Part shown: piece after piece, positions 20,477 through 31,488 of the stretch
Layout of the letters: every line of letters starts with the position of its first letter
How positions within the stretch are numbered: position 1 is the first letter of the stretch
From: Polytrichum commune
Lineage: Eukaryota; Streptophyta; Polytrichopsida; Polytrichales; Polytrichaceae
Length of the DNA stretch: 64,000 bases
NCBI GenBank assembly: GCA_950295325.1
Contig: OX485804.1
Location: 62,001 to 126,000, forward strand
Reading direction: 5' to 3'
Notes under the pieces: model-generated
What the model saw: only the letters and a program-made list of their open reading frames with translations
The model's database searches: none
Told to the model about the DNA's origin: nothing
Made by a program: the position numbers and the translations under genes

Positions 20477-21449
20477 TGTCGCGCACCTCTCCATGAGGAG
20501 TGCCCGAAACACCATGGGCACAAGGGGGACCCCGGAGTGACACCCGGGACTTGTGGCGCCGTTGGTGAGAGGGCCCAAGTGATCCTAGTGTGGGTGAGGG
20601 CCCCGGGCGTTGGGAACGCCTCCCACCCACGGAGACTAGGAGGCATGAGGGTAAGGCCATGAGCTATGCGTAGCTCATGGCGTGGTGATTCTAGAATGCT
20701 CAAGATCACCTCAATCGGAGGTGTGAGCTAGGAGTTATGGCCATTTGAGTGGGGCGCTGTCCCGGGACAGCGCCCTGGTGCAGCAGTGCCTGGGAGTGAT
20801 TCCCGGGACTGCCAAGGTTCAAACAGGCATAACTTCCTCAAGACTTGCCTGAATGGGGCAAGTGAGGAGTCCATCGGCATCTACGTGAAGCGTAGATGAA
20901 GATGGAGTGGTCACGTGTAAGCATCAGACATTGTACAAGGAAGTTATGATGGTCTGAAGCTGCTGGGGGGTTCTAAGCCCAGCGGCTAAGGGAAAGTGTC
21001 CACTTGGCCCCAACTCTTGGTAGAGAGACAAGAGGTTGGTTGACGGTGGGGTAGGGGCCCCGCGTAGAGTCCTAGAGGCTTATATGGGTGAGGTGGTGTG
21101 GCCTCACCCACCCGAGGCCGAACGGCAAGGCCTCCATGGGCAATGGCCCATTGTGAGGCTATAGTTGCCTAGTATGGTTCGGGTTGTTGTAGTGTTGCTC
21201 CGGCAACACGATGATCAACATAGGATTGGACTTCCATGGATGGAAGTCCACATCTAGGAATGGGTTACCGATTAAGGGGTGAGTCCCGAAAGCAAAGTAG
21301 GAGGGTTGGTTCCCTCCTATGAACTATAAGGTCCGGGGTAGGAGGAGCTAATCATTAGCATGGCGGAATGCGAATGGTTAGCACTCGTAACCTTTGCTAG
21401 AATTGAAAATTGGCAAGATTGTCAAGGGGGGCTAGCAAGGGTTGCGACA
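20477..21449 (+). repeat. 3' LTR of the nested gypsy element
   Basis: 973 bp. I saw no difference from the 5' LTR on reading both through, although I did not make a base-by-base alignment. Confidence 0.9.
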
Positions 21450-21454
21450 AAACC

Positions 21455-22422
21455 GGTTCTATCTTACCCCATCTTTCTTCCTGTTCTGTTGCTTTGAACC
21501 CCAGATATATACATGTTTTATTTTGTTTTGATTGCCTGCATATTACTAACATATTTCTGACTCAGTAATTATATACTGAATTACTGTTGAACTTTTGTTA
21601 TAAACTGTATAAATTCACTACCTAACCTGTTTTGTGTGCAAACAGATTAATTGACTAACCCCTGTTGATATATATATACATATTATATATATATATATAA
21701 CTACTAACCATACATATATATACATATTATATATTTATTTATTTTTATTTCCAGAAATACTTACCCATATATATATATTGATATATATATATATTTTATA
21801 CTGAACTAACGCTACGTGTATTTTTTTTACATATATATATATACGTATGATACATATATATCTTGTATAAACTAACATACTGAAATATTTCCTACTTATT
21901 TCAGAACTGACATTTCTGTTTCATATATATATATATATACTATATATATATCAATATTTTAAATATACATATACTTTATATATTTCTGTTTTGATTTATA
22001 CTAACTTATTTCTGGTATTCAAAATAGTACCAAAATGCTGCCAAAATTATGTAAGAATTATCTGAACCCCTCCTCTATCTGTTAACTTGCATTCTGTTTT
22101 GTAAATCTATACAAATTTTATTTCCCCCCCCTTCTGTTTATATACTTACTGTTTGTATCAAATAATTCATGTTTCCAGAATTTCTGTTTGTTTCTATTTT
22201 GCCTGTCAGTATACCCCTTTCTGTTTAATCACAGTTTCTCACCCATTTACACCAACTTAATCCTTCTGTATTTAATCTGCCTGATTCCGCATTTTCTGTC
22301 TAACTAATTTCTGCCTAATTACATATACCCCCCCCCTCCCTCCCTTCCTCCATAATTTTTGTTTTATATACCACTACCCTGTTGTAAATTCTGCCATTTT
22401 CCAGAATATATAAAATCACAAA
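21455..22422 (+). other. AT-rich leader of copia copy 1
   Basis: The untranslated region resumes after the gypsy insertion. It holds (TA)n tracts (~21670-21700, 21770-21800, 21925-21960) and T/C-rich stretches up to the ATG at 22423. The mirrored sequence is present in copy 2 at about 40709-41690. Confidence 0.85.
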
Positions 22423-25400
22423 ATGGTAGAATCCAGGTTACAAAATCTTTTGTTCTCACCTTTACATGCTGATGGCTCCAATTTCTTAGAATGGATAAAT
22501 GATGCTAGGACAGTCTTATGTGCAGAAGACCTAGCTAAAACATTAATTCACCCTCCACTAGCTCCTTTACCTAACACCTCTGCTGATGAAGCTGACGAAA
22601 TTCCTGCTGTTCCTGCCGAGGTACCTGCTGTTTCCAAATGGCAAGCACTTGCCTTATTACGACGCCATATGGATCAAGACTTACGACTGCAGTATTTACA
22701 AATCGACGACCCTGCGGACCTGTGGGACATGCTTCAAACACGATTTGATCATCAACAAACTCTTTTTCTCCCACAAGCACGCACGGACTGGGCGAATTTA
22801 CGAGTCTTGGATTTTCCCGACTTTGCGACTTTCAATTCTGAACTTCATCGCATCGTGGCGCAGCTCCGTTTGTGCGGCCAACGAGTAACTGAAGCTGAGA
22901 TGGTGGAGAAGACGTTGTCCACATTCCCACCAGCAACAGCGATCCTGTCCCAGCAATATCGCAATATGAAATTCAAGAAGCATGCCAACCTGATGTCGCA
23001 CCTGCTGTTGGCGGAGAAGCATCAGCAGCTGCTACTCCGAAATGCCGAATCCCGCCCTGCACGAGAAGTCCACACCACTACTGCTGCTGTACCTGCTGTT
23101 GGGGTCGAGGCATATGCTGCTGAAACCTCACGAAGACCAGCCAGAGGTTCTTTCCGGAAAACTTACCCCTCACACATGGCAAGAGAGAAGGGAGCCTATG
23201 GTAAGAGCGATGTGCATAAGGGATTTCATAAGAGGGAGGAAAATACACGGAGAGAACCCCCTAGGCCCCGTCCCAACCAATTTAAACCTAGAAATTTTCA
23301 GCCTAGACAATTTCAAGGTAATTGTCACAAATGCGGACGAAAGGGTCATTTTGCTAAGGACTGTAGAGCCCCAGCCTATATCACCAACATGTTTAAGGAA
23401 TTACAACACCTTCGAACCCAAACCAGGCAGAATTATAATTTTGAAAATCCCAACCCCGAACCTTCTCTGTATACCGAAAACATCGAGAATTACATGACTA
23501 TCTACGAGCAGCACTCATCTAAACCAAATGAGGCTCTCCTAGATAGTGCATCAACCCATACCATCCTCACAAACCCCGCATTTTTCCATTTCAGAGGAAA
23601 TGAAGAACCCTGGCAGCATTGTACAATAACTACAATGGCCGGAAGCCGAAATATAAGATTTCGGGAGGGCCGGGCAACGGTGATCTTGCCCGGGGGATTC
23701 CCCCTCAATTGCGAACGAGCAATGTACGCCCCAGACGCCCCGAGGAGCCTGATCAGCTATCGGGATCTGAGGGCGAGGAATATCCACGTTTCTACTGCGG
23801 TAGAAAATGATGAAGAGGTTCTGGAGCTCAGGCAAGGGCTGATGATCCTTGCCACCGCGAAAGCGGGAGACGACGGCCTATATAAGATTGTCATAAATTC
23901 CCTTGACAATGAAAGCCCCATCTCACTGATAGATGAGGAAGAGGTGTGCATGGCAGCTTGGGCTGAGAACCCTGAAGCAAAACGCCGCAACCTGGCGAAG
24001 GGAGTGTTTATTAACACTAAAGCCAAGCCTGATTTATGGCATGAGAGACTAGGACATCCTGGCACGACAGTTTTTCGCCGGATGCTTCCTTTGCTGCTAG
24101 GGCATAACCTTATCACAGCAGATGCAGGGAAAACCACAGAATGTATAGCATGCATCCAAGGGAAATTCATCAAAAAGCCTTCAATATGGAAATTACCAAA
24201 TGAATTACCACCACCCTTGCATAGGCTTCATGGGGATATATGTGGCCCCATTAATCCCCCATCAAGAACATTTAGATATTATTTTGTTCTTGTAGATGCA
24301 TCTGGGAGTCACTCTGAGGTAGTACTCCTCCCAACCAGAAATATGGTTTTCCCAAAGCTTTTGGCAATTATCCTCCGATACAGAAACCATTTTCCGGACA
24401 ATCCAATTAAATACCTACGGATGGATAATGCACAAGAATTTAGGTCCCACGCCTTTGAAGATTATTGTATAGCCACAGGAATTACCTTAACCTACTCGGT
24501 ACCCTATGAACACTCACAAAATGGGTTGGCCGAAGCGTTTATAAAGAAAATACAACTTATTGCTAGGCCTTTACTGTTACACGCTAACCTACCTTCTAAC
24601 CTGTGGGGCCATGCTGTTTTGCATGCAGCATCTTTATTAAAACTCCGTCCTACCCTTCTGAACACCCAGACCCCACACGAGTTACTATCTGGGAGACCTC
24701 CAGATATTTCCCATATTCGGGTATTCGGCTGCCAAACCTGGATACCCCTCCCTGATCCACATAGACACACCATTGGCGCACACCGCCAAGAGGGTGTTTA
24801 TGTGGGCTTTGACTCACCCTCCATAATAAGATACCTTGATCCCAAAACCCTTAACCTATATAAAGCCAGATTTCAAAACTGCCGCTTCTTAGAAACCAGG
24901 TTCCCAACCCTACCTTCACCACCTAACCCACCTACCTTGAACTTTGGTGCACCAGAGACATTAACCCTTAACCCAGACCCTCCAACCCAATTAGCCAATA
25001 TAGAAGTTAGTAAACTTCTGAAATTAAGACTCCTGGCCGAATCCACACCTGATGGATTTTCAACACAGCCCCGAATTATTCGAAACCCTTTACCTGGCAC
25101 AGGCAATATTTTACCAAGGAAACGTCCTGGCCAAATTCCAGCCACCTTCCCACCTTCTAAAAATCCTAAAATCCATTTTACAACCGAGTCTCTTGACTCG
25201 AATCCCGAACCTGATCCCATAAACTTAGACCAGGCCATGATAAGTTCTGACTGGCCTCATTGGAAGGCTGCAATAGAAGCTGAATATGCTTCATTGAGAA
25301 AACATGGAGTCTTTGCTGAAATTACATCAGACCTTGATAAACAGCCTATAGGGCATAAACTAATATTCACACGCAAACTAGACTCCCAAGGAAACACCCT

Positions 25401-26828
25401 TAGGTACAAAGTCAGATTAGTAGCCCAAGGGTTTACACAACGACCAGGAATAGACTATGATCAGACCTACTCCCCTGTCATGGATTCAGTTTCCTTTAGA
25501 TATCTACTAGCCCTATCTGTTCAATTAAACCTGAAAATATACCTACTTGATGTAGTTACAGCCTATCTACATGGTAATCTAGATACCAGATTATACATTA
25601 ACCCACCCCCTGGATTTCTGAAGTCCACACCCAAGTCCAAACCTGGAAAATTTACTGGACTAAGAATATGCAAAGCATTATATGGGTTAAAACAGTCTGG
25701 TAGAGCTTGGTATCACCACCTATCTAACTTTCTGATATCTTAAGGATTTGTGCATAATAAAACCTTACCCTGTATATTTACCTACACATTCAATTCTGGT
25801 TTTGTGATACTTGCAGTATATGTGGATGATTTAAATATCCTAGGGACACCAGATTTATGTAAGTATGCTCAAGATATTTTGACCAAGCATTTTGACATGA
25901 AATACCTAGGACAAACCTCTTATTGCCTAGGCCTGCAAGTACACTATGTACCTAATGCTGGTATCCTCTTACATCAACAAGCTTATGTGCAGAAAATCCT
26001 TAGGTCTTTCCAAATGGATCAAGCTAATCCATTAGCAGCTCCTATGATAGGACGCAGTAAGACTAATGATGATCCTTACCAACCTCGTGAGGAGGAGGAG
26101 GAGGTAATTGACAAACCTAAATACCTCACAGCGGTTGGTGCCCTAACCTACCTTTCAACCCATACTAGACCTGATATCTCATTTGCAACCAGTATATTAG
26201 CCAGACATAGCCAAAACCCAACCTCAAGACATTGGAACGGGGTCAAACACTTATTGAAATACCTGAAAGGAACATCTGACCTTGGACTTTACTACCACAA
26301 GACTGACCAACCTGATATCCAAGGTTTTGCAGATTCTGGTTTAGAACTGATATGAATGCAGGGAAATCCCAAACTGGCTACATATTTCTGAAATGCGGTG
26401 CCCCGATATCTTGGAAGTCTACGAAGCAAACAGTCACGGCTACATCAACGAATCACGCTGAATTGTTAGCTTTTCACGAAGCTGCCCGAGAAGTTGTGTG
26501 GCTGCGAACAATGGAGGACATTCTGAATTAACAATGCAAGCTCAGATTTCCGAACCAGCCGACCACAATTTACGAAGACAATTCGGCTTGTGTTAGACAG
26601 ATGTCAATAGGATTTATTAAAGCAGATAGGACTAAGCATGTGAGCCCACACATATTTGGATTTTCACAGGACTTAATAGATCAGAAACAATTGAACATTG
26701 TAAAGATAGAGTCAGAAAACAATATTGCTGACATGCTTACAAAAGCACTACCAGCTTATAAGCATAAGAGACTAGTTTATGCAGCTGGGCTTAGATCACT
26801 CCAAGAGCTGACCTCATCTGATAGTTAG
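22423..26828 (+). pseudogene. Copia gag-pol polyprotein, copy 1 (two stops and one frameshift)
   Basis: The first frame (1106 aa) holds gag with a CCHC knuckle (CHKCGRKGHFAKDC), an aspartic protease site (LLDSASTHTIL, Asp-Ser-Ala where Asp-Ser/Thr-Gly is usual), the pre-integrase motif (LWHERLGHPG), the integrase triad (LHGDICGP, LRMDNAQEF, GLAEAFIKK) and the RT start (KVRLVAQGFTQRPGIDY, ALYGLKQSGRAWY). TAA at 25741 interrupts RT before AVYVDDLNILG. A 1-base deletion near 26340 breaks RNase H, and TAA near 26527 follows. The remainder (KADRTKHVSPH, NIADMLTKALP) ends at 26828. Domain order protease-integrase-RT-RNase H defines copia. All three defects recur in copy 2. Confidence 0.93.
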
Positions 26829-26906
26829 TGCTCTTTTCTCTAGTTAAGGTTTTCCCAAAAACTGGGTTTTTACTTAGCAGAAATTTTAATGAGGCTAACT
26901 CATCAG

Positions 26907-26918
26907 CTTGAGGAGGAG
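26907..26918 (+). promoter_or_regulatory. Polypurine tract of copia copy 1
   Basis: CTTGAGGAGGAG directly abuts the 3' LTR start (TGTTATAG). It is the expected plus-strand primer. Confidence 0.75.
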
Positions 26919-27345
26919 TGTTATAGAATTAGTATCAGAACTAATTAAAGCAATCTGATGAGGCTTAGGGTGCAGCCAGATGAGGCTTAGGGTTAATACC
27001 CGGATCCAGGGTCTTAGTAAAAGGATATAGACCCTAGACACTTAGAGGGTACACTAAGTAATTAGCCTGTAGTAAAGGGAACCCAATCAGGGTATCCCGA
27101 GGGTATCTAAGACTTAAGCTAGAGTATGGAGCTTACACCCCGGATATCCCGAGGGTATCGACCAGGTTATCAGCCTGGTCGGTATGGCCAGTCCTACGGT
27201 GCAATGAGATAGTGCCACGTGATTATACTGTATTAAAATATTCTGAAATACTCTATAAATACACTCACATACCATATACGGGTATGACTGAGATATGCAC
27301 CTACATACTGTCCAAAATACACTATCTCTATTCCAGTCTACAACA
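26919..27345 (+). repeat. 3' LTR of copia copy 1
   Basis: 427 bp, followed by the duplication AACCG and the rest of the phosphatase exon. One substitution against the 5' LTR was noticed (CAGCCAGA here). Confidence 0.93.
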
Positions 27346-27350
27346 AACCG

Positions 27351-28010
27351 TTCCTCGTGTTTGACCTCAACGGGGTGTTGTGTCACACCCAACACATCCC
27401 TAGGGTCCCCACTCGTCCTTTCCGTCACCCCGACGAAAGGGACTACGACGGCGAGCTCGACACCCTCATTAACCGCAAGGTTGTCCGTGCCCGTCCCGGC
27501 TTGCGGGACTTCCTTTGTGAGGTGCTTGAGTTCGCTCACGTCATTGTGTGGAGCTCCATAGTCATGGAGAACACAGAGCCCATCATCCACTTCTTGTTCC
27601 GTGATCTCCCGAGCCCTTGCCTTGTCCTCGGCCAAGAGGACTGCGACGAGTTGCTCGACGAGAAAGGTCAACCGGTGCCCAAGTTTGGTGGTCGAGGCAG
27701 AGGACAACAGTTCCTCAAGGTCCTCCGGTCCAGACTATGGCGAGGCGTCCCCCGGCTGCAGGGGACACCCCACGGGTGGTGGCCGACTCTGGAGAACACC
27801 CTCCTCGTCGACGACAACCCCACCAAGAGCGTTTTGAACCCCTCGGGCAACGCCATCTTCCCGGACACTTGGACCGGCGATAGGAAAGACATTTTTTTGG
27901 TCGATAGGCTAGCCCCCTACGTTAGAAGGCTTGTGCTCCACACCGGTAGCATCCCATTTTTTGTTAGGTCCAACCCTATCGGCAATGCGGCACTAAGCCC
28001 CCGCGATAAT
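27351..28010 (+). pseudogene. Composite gene exon 6, part 2: FCP1/SCP-type HAD phosphatase-like domain
   Basis: Immediately after the duplication the frame reads FLVFDLNGVLCHT, the nucleophile motif of the FCP1/NIF (NLI-interacting factor) HAD family, where the usual form is DxDxT/V. The second acidic residue is Asn here. RPGLRDFL...VIVWSSIV matches motif II (Thr/Ser at the end of the strand) and TLLVDDNPTKSVL matches the acidic motif IV. The domain is ~200 residues, normal for the family. FCP1-type enzymes remove phosphate from Ser in proteins such as the RNA polymerase II tail. The Asp-to-Asn change would weaken the general acid/base role. The open frame itself runs to TGA at 28056-28058, but GATAAT|GTATAT at 28010/28011 is an in-phase donor to the next exon. 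Confidence 0.7.
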
Positions 28011-28159
28011 GTATATAAGAGCATCATTAAGCTCGCCAAATTCAATAAATTGATTTGAAATTCATCCTTGTCTCGCTTGTTATCATGTGTTTCCTCATAT
28101 CTAATGTTTTCTCCGTTTTTGGATGTCTTCTTTGTTGTTGTTGTCATTGTCGCCCATAG

Positions 28160-28685
28160 TCTGCCCCCATATGTGGCGCCCCGGTACTCGACGGCCCTTC
28201 CCGTCCCCTCTCGCCCCCTGCCTCCCCTTCCCGCGACGTCACGGACTTCCAAATGTCATCCCTCTACCAGTTCTTGGCGGTGGCCGCGGCCTCGGCCGTG
28301 GATTACTCCCGTGACGTCGGCATCGACGACGGCGTCGTCAACAGCCCGCCCCCCAAACTTGTCGCCCGCGCGTACGCCCCGTCGCCCTCCCCCCTCTCCA
28401 AGGAGAAACGGAGGCTTGTTCGTTTGGGACACCTCTCGCCCCGAGGGACGACGCCATCGCTCGTCGCGGGCCCACCCGGCGTCTCCGCATGGAAGGCCCC
28501 CGTGCCACACCTCCCCCTCCGACTCCGTTCCTCCCCCCCCCCCAACCTCCTCCGCCCTGGTCGGCCCTCCGCGCCTCCATTCCGACCCGTTATTCAACAG
28601 TGCCTTAAATCGATCGGCTCCGGATGCTCCCGTCGACGCCCTCCTCGTGCCCACCGTCCCCCGCGTGGATGTCCCCAAGGCCAAG
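28160..28685 (+). pseudogene. Composite gene exon 7: Pro/Ser-rich tail with a C-run frameshift
   Basis: The acceptor GTCGCCCATAG|TCTGCC starts a GC-rich frame (SAPICGAPVLDG, later SSLYQFLAVAAASAVDYS). The end reads sensibly only in another frame (NSALNRSAPDAPVDALLVPT, PRVDVPKAK). The switch falls at or before a run of about ten C near 28531-28541, a likely indel site. It ends AAG|GTGCCC. Confidence 0.45.
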
Positions 28686-28706
28686 GTGCCCTCTTAAACC
28701 CCAAAC

Positions 28707-29320
28707 GGGTGCAAGCACGGTAAAGTGGACAACTCCTGATCCATGCCTAGTGTTCAGTGAAAGTGATTCAAAACTATACACTAACTTTGAATTTTGTGAA
28801 GAAAAAAATCATAGACATTTTTAAAACATATTGATCTACAAAGCCAAGCAAATTATGATGACAAAAAAATTCCAAGAAAAGTCTACATATTCTAGAAGAC
28901 GGTACAAGTGATGTGCAAGTAGGTGATATTGAACAAGTGACTCTCTAAAATTTGTTTCAAGTACGATAAACTTACACTAAATTGATGGTTTTCCACAAAG
29001 TTTTATGATGATGCCGTCAAGTAGATAATGAATTCAAGGAATATGAAAGAAATTTCCAACTTCAAAATAGTTAAGGTCATGAAATCTACGTCCAAAACCA
29101 TACTCAACCATTTGCTTTTGAGCATCACTTTTAATGATAAGTATTGAAGATCTCAACTTGATTTTCTACATTTGAGTATTCAACACAACAACAAAGGTCA
29201 TCATGAAAAGAAATCCAATTCAAACAACGCTTTGCTATTACTTTTAGGCCTTTGACCAAAAAAACTATGGTTTTAGTGTACCGGAGCATTTTTTTGGTCC
29301 ACTTTACCATGCTTGCACCC
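28707..29320. mobile_element. 614 bp MITE-like element in an intron of the composite gene
   Basis: A 24 bp terminal inverted repeat begins GGGTGCAAGCA at 28707-28730. Its complement is at 29297-29320, with one mismatch. A possible 4 bp duplication, AAAC, is at 28703-28706 and 29321-29324. The interior is AT-rich without coding potential. It lies between the donor at 28686 and the acceptor at 29455, so it lengthens an intron. The superfamily is not assigned. Confidence 0.7.
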
Positions 29321-29455
29321 AAACCCCTTTCCCGCATTTGCTTTCCTTGTCTTGCGTGTGCGTGCCGTTATCTTTACGAGCGCCCACCCCAAACCGCTCT
29401 CATTATTTTCCCCACTCCATTCTTATTCTTATCTTCCTATGACGTTGTTTCGCAG

Positions 29456-29764
29456 GTGGCTACCCGCTCGCTTGGTGCCTGGCCCTCCTCCACGTCTTCC
29501 TTGGATAGGCACGCCCTCAAGGCCGCATCTTCCGAGTCCGATTGTTGTTTGTCCCTCCGCCGAAGTGCAAGACATTCCCTCTCGCAAACGCACTCGTATT
29601 CCACTCACAATACCACTTCGTACAATTCGGGAGCGCGTCTGGAAATATGGAAGAACGACACGTATTCCGGGCCCGTCAACAAAAATGGTTATAGCCGCGG
29701 GCCTGAGATTTTCAGAGCCATGGAGGCTGCCAAAATCAAGGACAAGGCCGCGAAAAAAAAATAG
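29456..29764 (+). pseudogene. Composite gene exon 8: C-terminal tail
   Basis: TTGTTTCGCAG|GTGGCT opens a frame in phase with the previous donor. It reads VATRSLGAWPSSTSS and ends KIKDKAAKKK then TAG. No domain is recognised; it is Ser-rich, then basic. That this is the end of the composite gene is inferred only from splice sites and phase. Confidence 0.4.
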
Positions 29765-31009
29765 TGAAACGGACTAGTGGGACTAGAAGCGTAATAGTGG
29801 GACGGACTCCCTAAATGCGTTTAGGTGTAGAACATATTAGTGCTTACTTTCTATTCTATTTCAAGTTATTCAAGACATTGATGGTATTTCCATTATATTT
29901 GTATTTCAATCCCATTGAATTCATTCAACTTGCATCTTCCCTTCCATTCATAACGATCTCTCATTTCATACGCAACTATTTTCATGTATGCCTCACATTT
30001 TTGTTCACTTTGATGCCTTTATGTCTAATAATAGCATCCAAAATTATACATGTGGGATTTTTTGGTCTTCATTACTGGTCCAATTTTGAAAAGTGCATCG
30101 TTAAATAGTCTCATAATCAACAAAAAATCTTCAATTACCGAATATAGTGTTAAATGGACTAAAAGCTTGACCTTCTTCAAGAGACTTTATTAAGACTGCA
30201 GAAAGTTTCTTTTGTCATCAACAATCAAAGATATTGATTAATGTGACTTAGCTTAATATAATATGAATGGAGCTTTATGATATTGATACACCTTCAAGAG
30301 CTCGCTCCATCTTAGTAATCTCTTATGATCAATGGGCCTTACATTGAAAGTGAGTTAATTCAGATTGAGATTTCTTAATAATAACAAAATTTTGTATTCA
30401 ATCCATGAGAAAGAGGGAGGTTAACATATTATTAAAGGTTTAATCGAGTATGTGTGAGCAAGAATCTTCTCCATCCTTTAATTTCGTCCTAGTCCGGGTG
30501 AGGAATCCTCTTGTCACCAATGCTAGCCAACGCATTGCAAGCATGCTTTCATTGCATTCAATTGGGAGTGTAGTGGTGTCCGTGACACCCTTTTATTATC
30601 AAACATGCAAGTATTCATAAACACTTATGTCACGCTACAATTCACTAAGCACATTGTTCCCTCCTATGCGTAATGTTTTGGATGCTCATATACTTCCTTC
30701 TTCACTCCTACGCATGCCCTCAGCTGATCTCCCCTTATCACACACTACCCACTACCTCGTGCCACATCCATGATGGCTCCCCAGCCCATAGTAGCCGCTT
30801 GAAAGGAGTTGCTACCACTCGCTTTGCTCAACGCCGCTGACTTTCTCCCCCCAGCATTCCAACCGGCACCGGAAGCGAATTTCATTGCAGTTGCCACTGC
30901 TACAACACCAAAAGAAACACACCCTATACAATAAAAGAACCCCCCCCCAAAGTACCAAACAATCACAATAGCGATTGTTGGGATGCTACTGCTAAACTTG
31001 TACTAGTAC
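29765..31009. other. AT-rich stretch without a recognisable gene
   Basis: No coding, RNA or repeat structure stands out. Short open frames (for example 29815-30108) are hydrophobic AT-rich noise. A block near 30484-30505 is the reverse complement of CTCACCCGGACTAGGACG at 35350, possibly a scrap of a shared repeat. Confidence 0.55.
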
Positions 31010-31488
31010 TGTCGCAACCCTTGCTAGCCCCCTTGACCATCTTGCCAATTTTCATTCCTAGCAAAGGTTACGATTGCTAACCCTTCGCATTCCGCCATGC
31101 TAATGGTTAGCTCCTCCTACCCCGGACCTATAGTCCATAGGAGGGAACCAACCCTCCTACTTTGCTTTCGGGACTCACCCCTTAATCGGTAATCCATTTC
31201 CCCAATGTGGACTTCCATCCATGGAAGTCCAATCCTATGTTGATCATCGCGTTGCCGGAGCAACACTACAACAACCCGAAGCATACTAGGCAACTATGGC
31301 CTCACAATGGGCCAAAGCCCATGGAGGCCGTGCCGCTCGGCCTCGGGTGGGTGAGGCCACACCACCTCACCCATATAAGCCTCTAGGACTCTACGCGGGG
31401 CCCCTATCCCACCGTCAAGAGACCTCTTGTCTCTCTACCAAGAGTTGGGGCCAAGTAAACATTTTCCCTTAGCTGTTGGGTGTCGTGT
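31010..31488 (-). mobile_element. Truncated gypsy LTR (minus strand)
   Basis: Starting TGTCGCAACCC, this is the reverse complement of the last half of the 973 bp gypsy LTR (to about LTR position 500). It has scattered substitutions, for example around the hairpin ATCCATGGAAGTCC. Similarity stops near 31488. It is older than the intact gypsy at 14408. Confidence 0.88.

Larger units (their letters stand above)
14408..21449 (+). mobile_element. Ty3/gypsy LTR retrotransposon nested in copia copy 1, internally decayed
   Basis: Two 973 bp LTRs (14408-15380, 20477-21449) start TGTCGCGC and end TTGCGACA. The 5 bp duplication AAACC is at 14403-14407 and 21450-21454. Copia copy 2 has the uninterrupted sequence (CTCAAAACCGGTTCTATC in copia sense, ~41670-41690), which proves the boundaries. 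The LTRs look identical by eye, so insertion is recent. The primer site TGGTATCAGAGC starts at 15383, matching plant initiator-Met tRNA. A purine-rich GGTGGGGGTGAG precedes the 3' LTR. The internal region is riddled with stops. Confidence 0.93.
13639..27345 (+). mobile_element. Ty1/copia LTR retrotransposon copy 1 (carrying a nested gypsy)
   Basis: Two 427 bp LTRs (13639-14065, 26919-27345) begin TGTTATAG and end CTACAACA. Flanking duplication AACCG is at 13634-13638 and 27346-27350. Without the nested gypsy the element is ~6.66 kb, the same as copy 2. The coding region is 22423-26828. A purine tract (GAGGAGGAG) ends at 26918, right before the 3' LTR. LTRs differ by at least one base (CAGCTAGA versus CAGCCAGA), so insertion is fairly recent. 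It splits the phosphatase exon of the composite gene. Confidence 0.95.
8630..29764 (+). pseudogene. Composite gene: ParB/DGQHR-like + degenerate DNA methyltransferase-like + FCP1-type phosphatase-like (interrupted)
   Basis: My gene model has exons 8630-9924, 10042-10115, 10186-11359, 11499-12951, 13579-13638 joined to 27351-28010 across the copia insertion, 28160-28685 and 29456-29764. Every junction has GT/AG ends and keeps frame (phases 0, 2, 0, 0, 0, 0), which is the main support for one gene. Domains in order: an unknown N-terminal domain; a basic Ser-rich linker; a ParB/DGQHR-like domain with IIDGQH; a methyltransferase-fold-like domain; an acidic, Pro-rich linker with a coiled coil; an FCP1-like HAD domain; a Pro/Lys-rich tail. 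This copy is dead: in-frame TAA 9097, TAG 9475 and TAG 10307, frameshifts near 12.40 and 28.53 kb, and a 13.7 kb transposon in the phosphatase exon. Alternatively, two neighbouring genes (ParB/MTase and phosphatase) have been joined wrongly by me. Confidence 0.6.

Noticed and set aside
9097-26530. Alternative genetic code (TAA/TAG as Gln) because several elements have in-frame TAA/TAG
   Set aside because: The RETICULATA-type and RRM genes use ordinary stops and show no internal TAA/TAG. All the affected genes are in decaying mobile DNA with frameshifts too.
28256-28684. Minus-strand Gly/Arg-rich open frames opposite exon 7
   Set aside because: They are shadows of GC-rich coding sequence; splice phase supports the plus strand.
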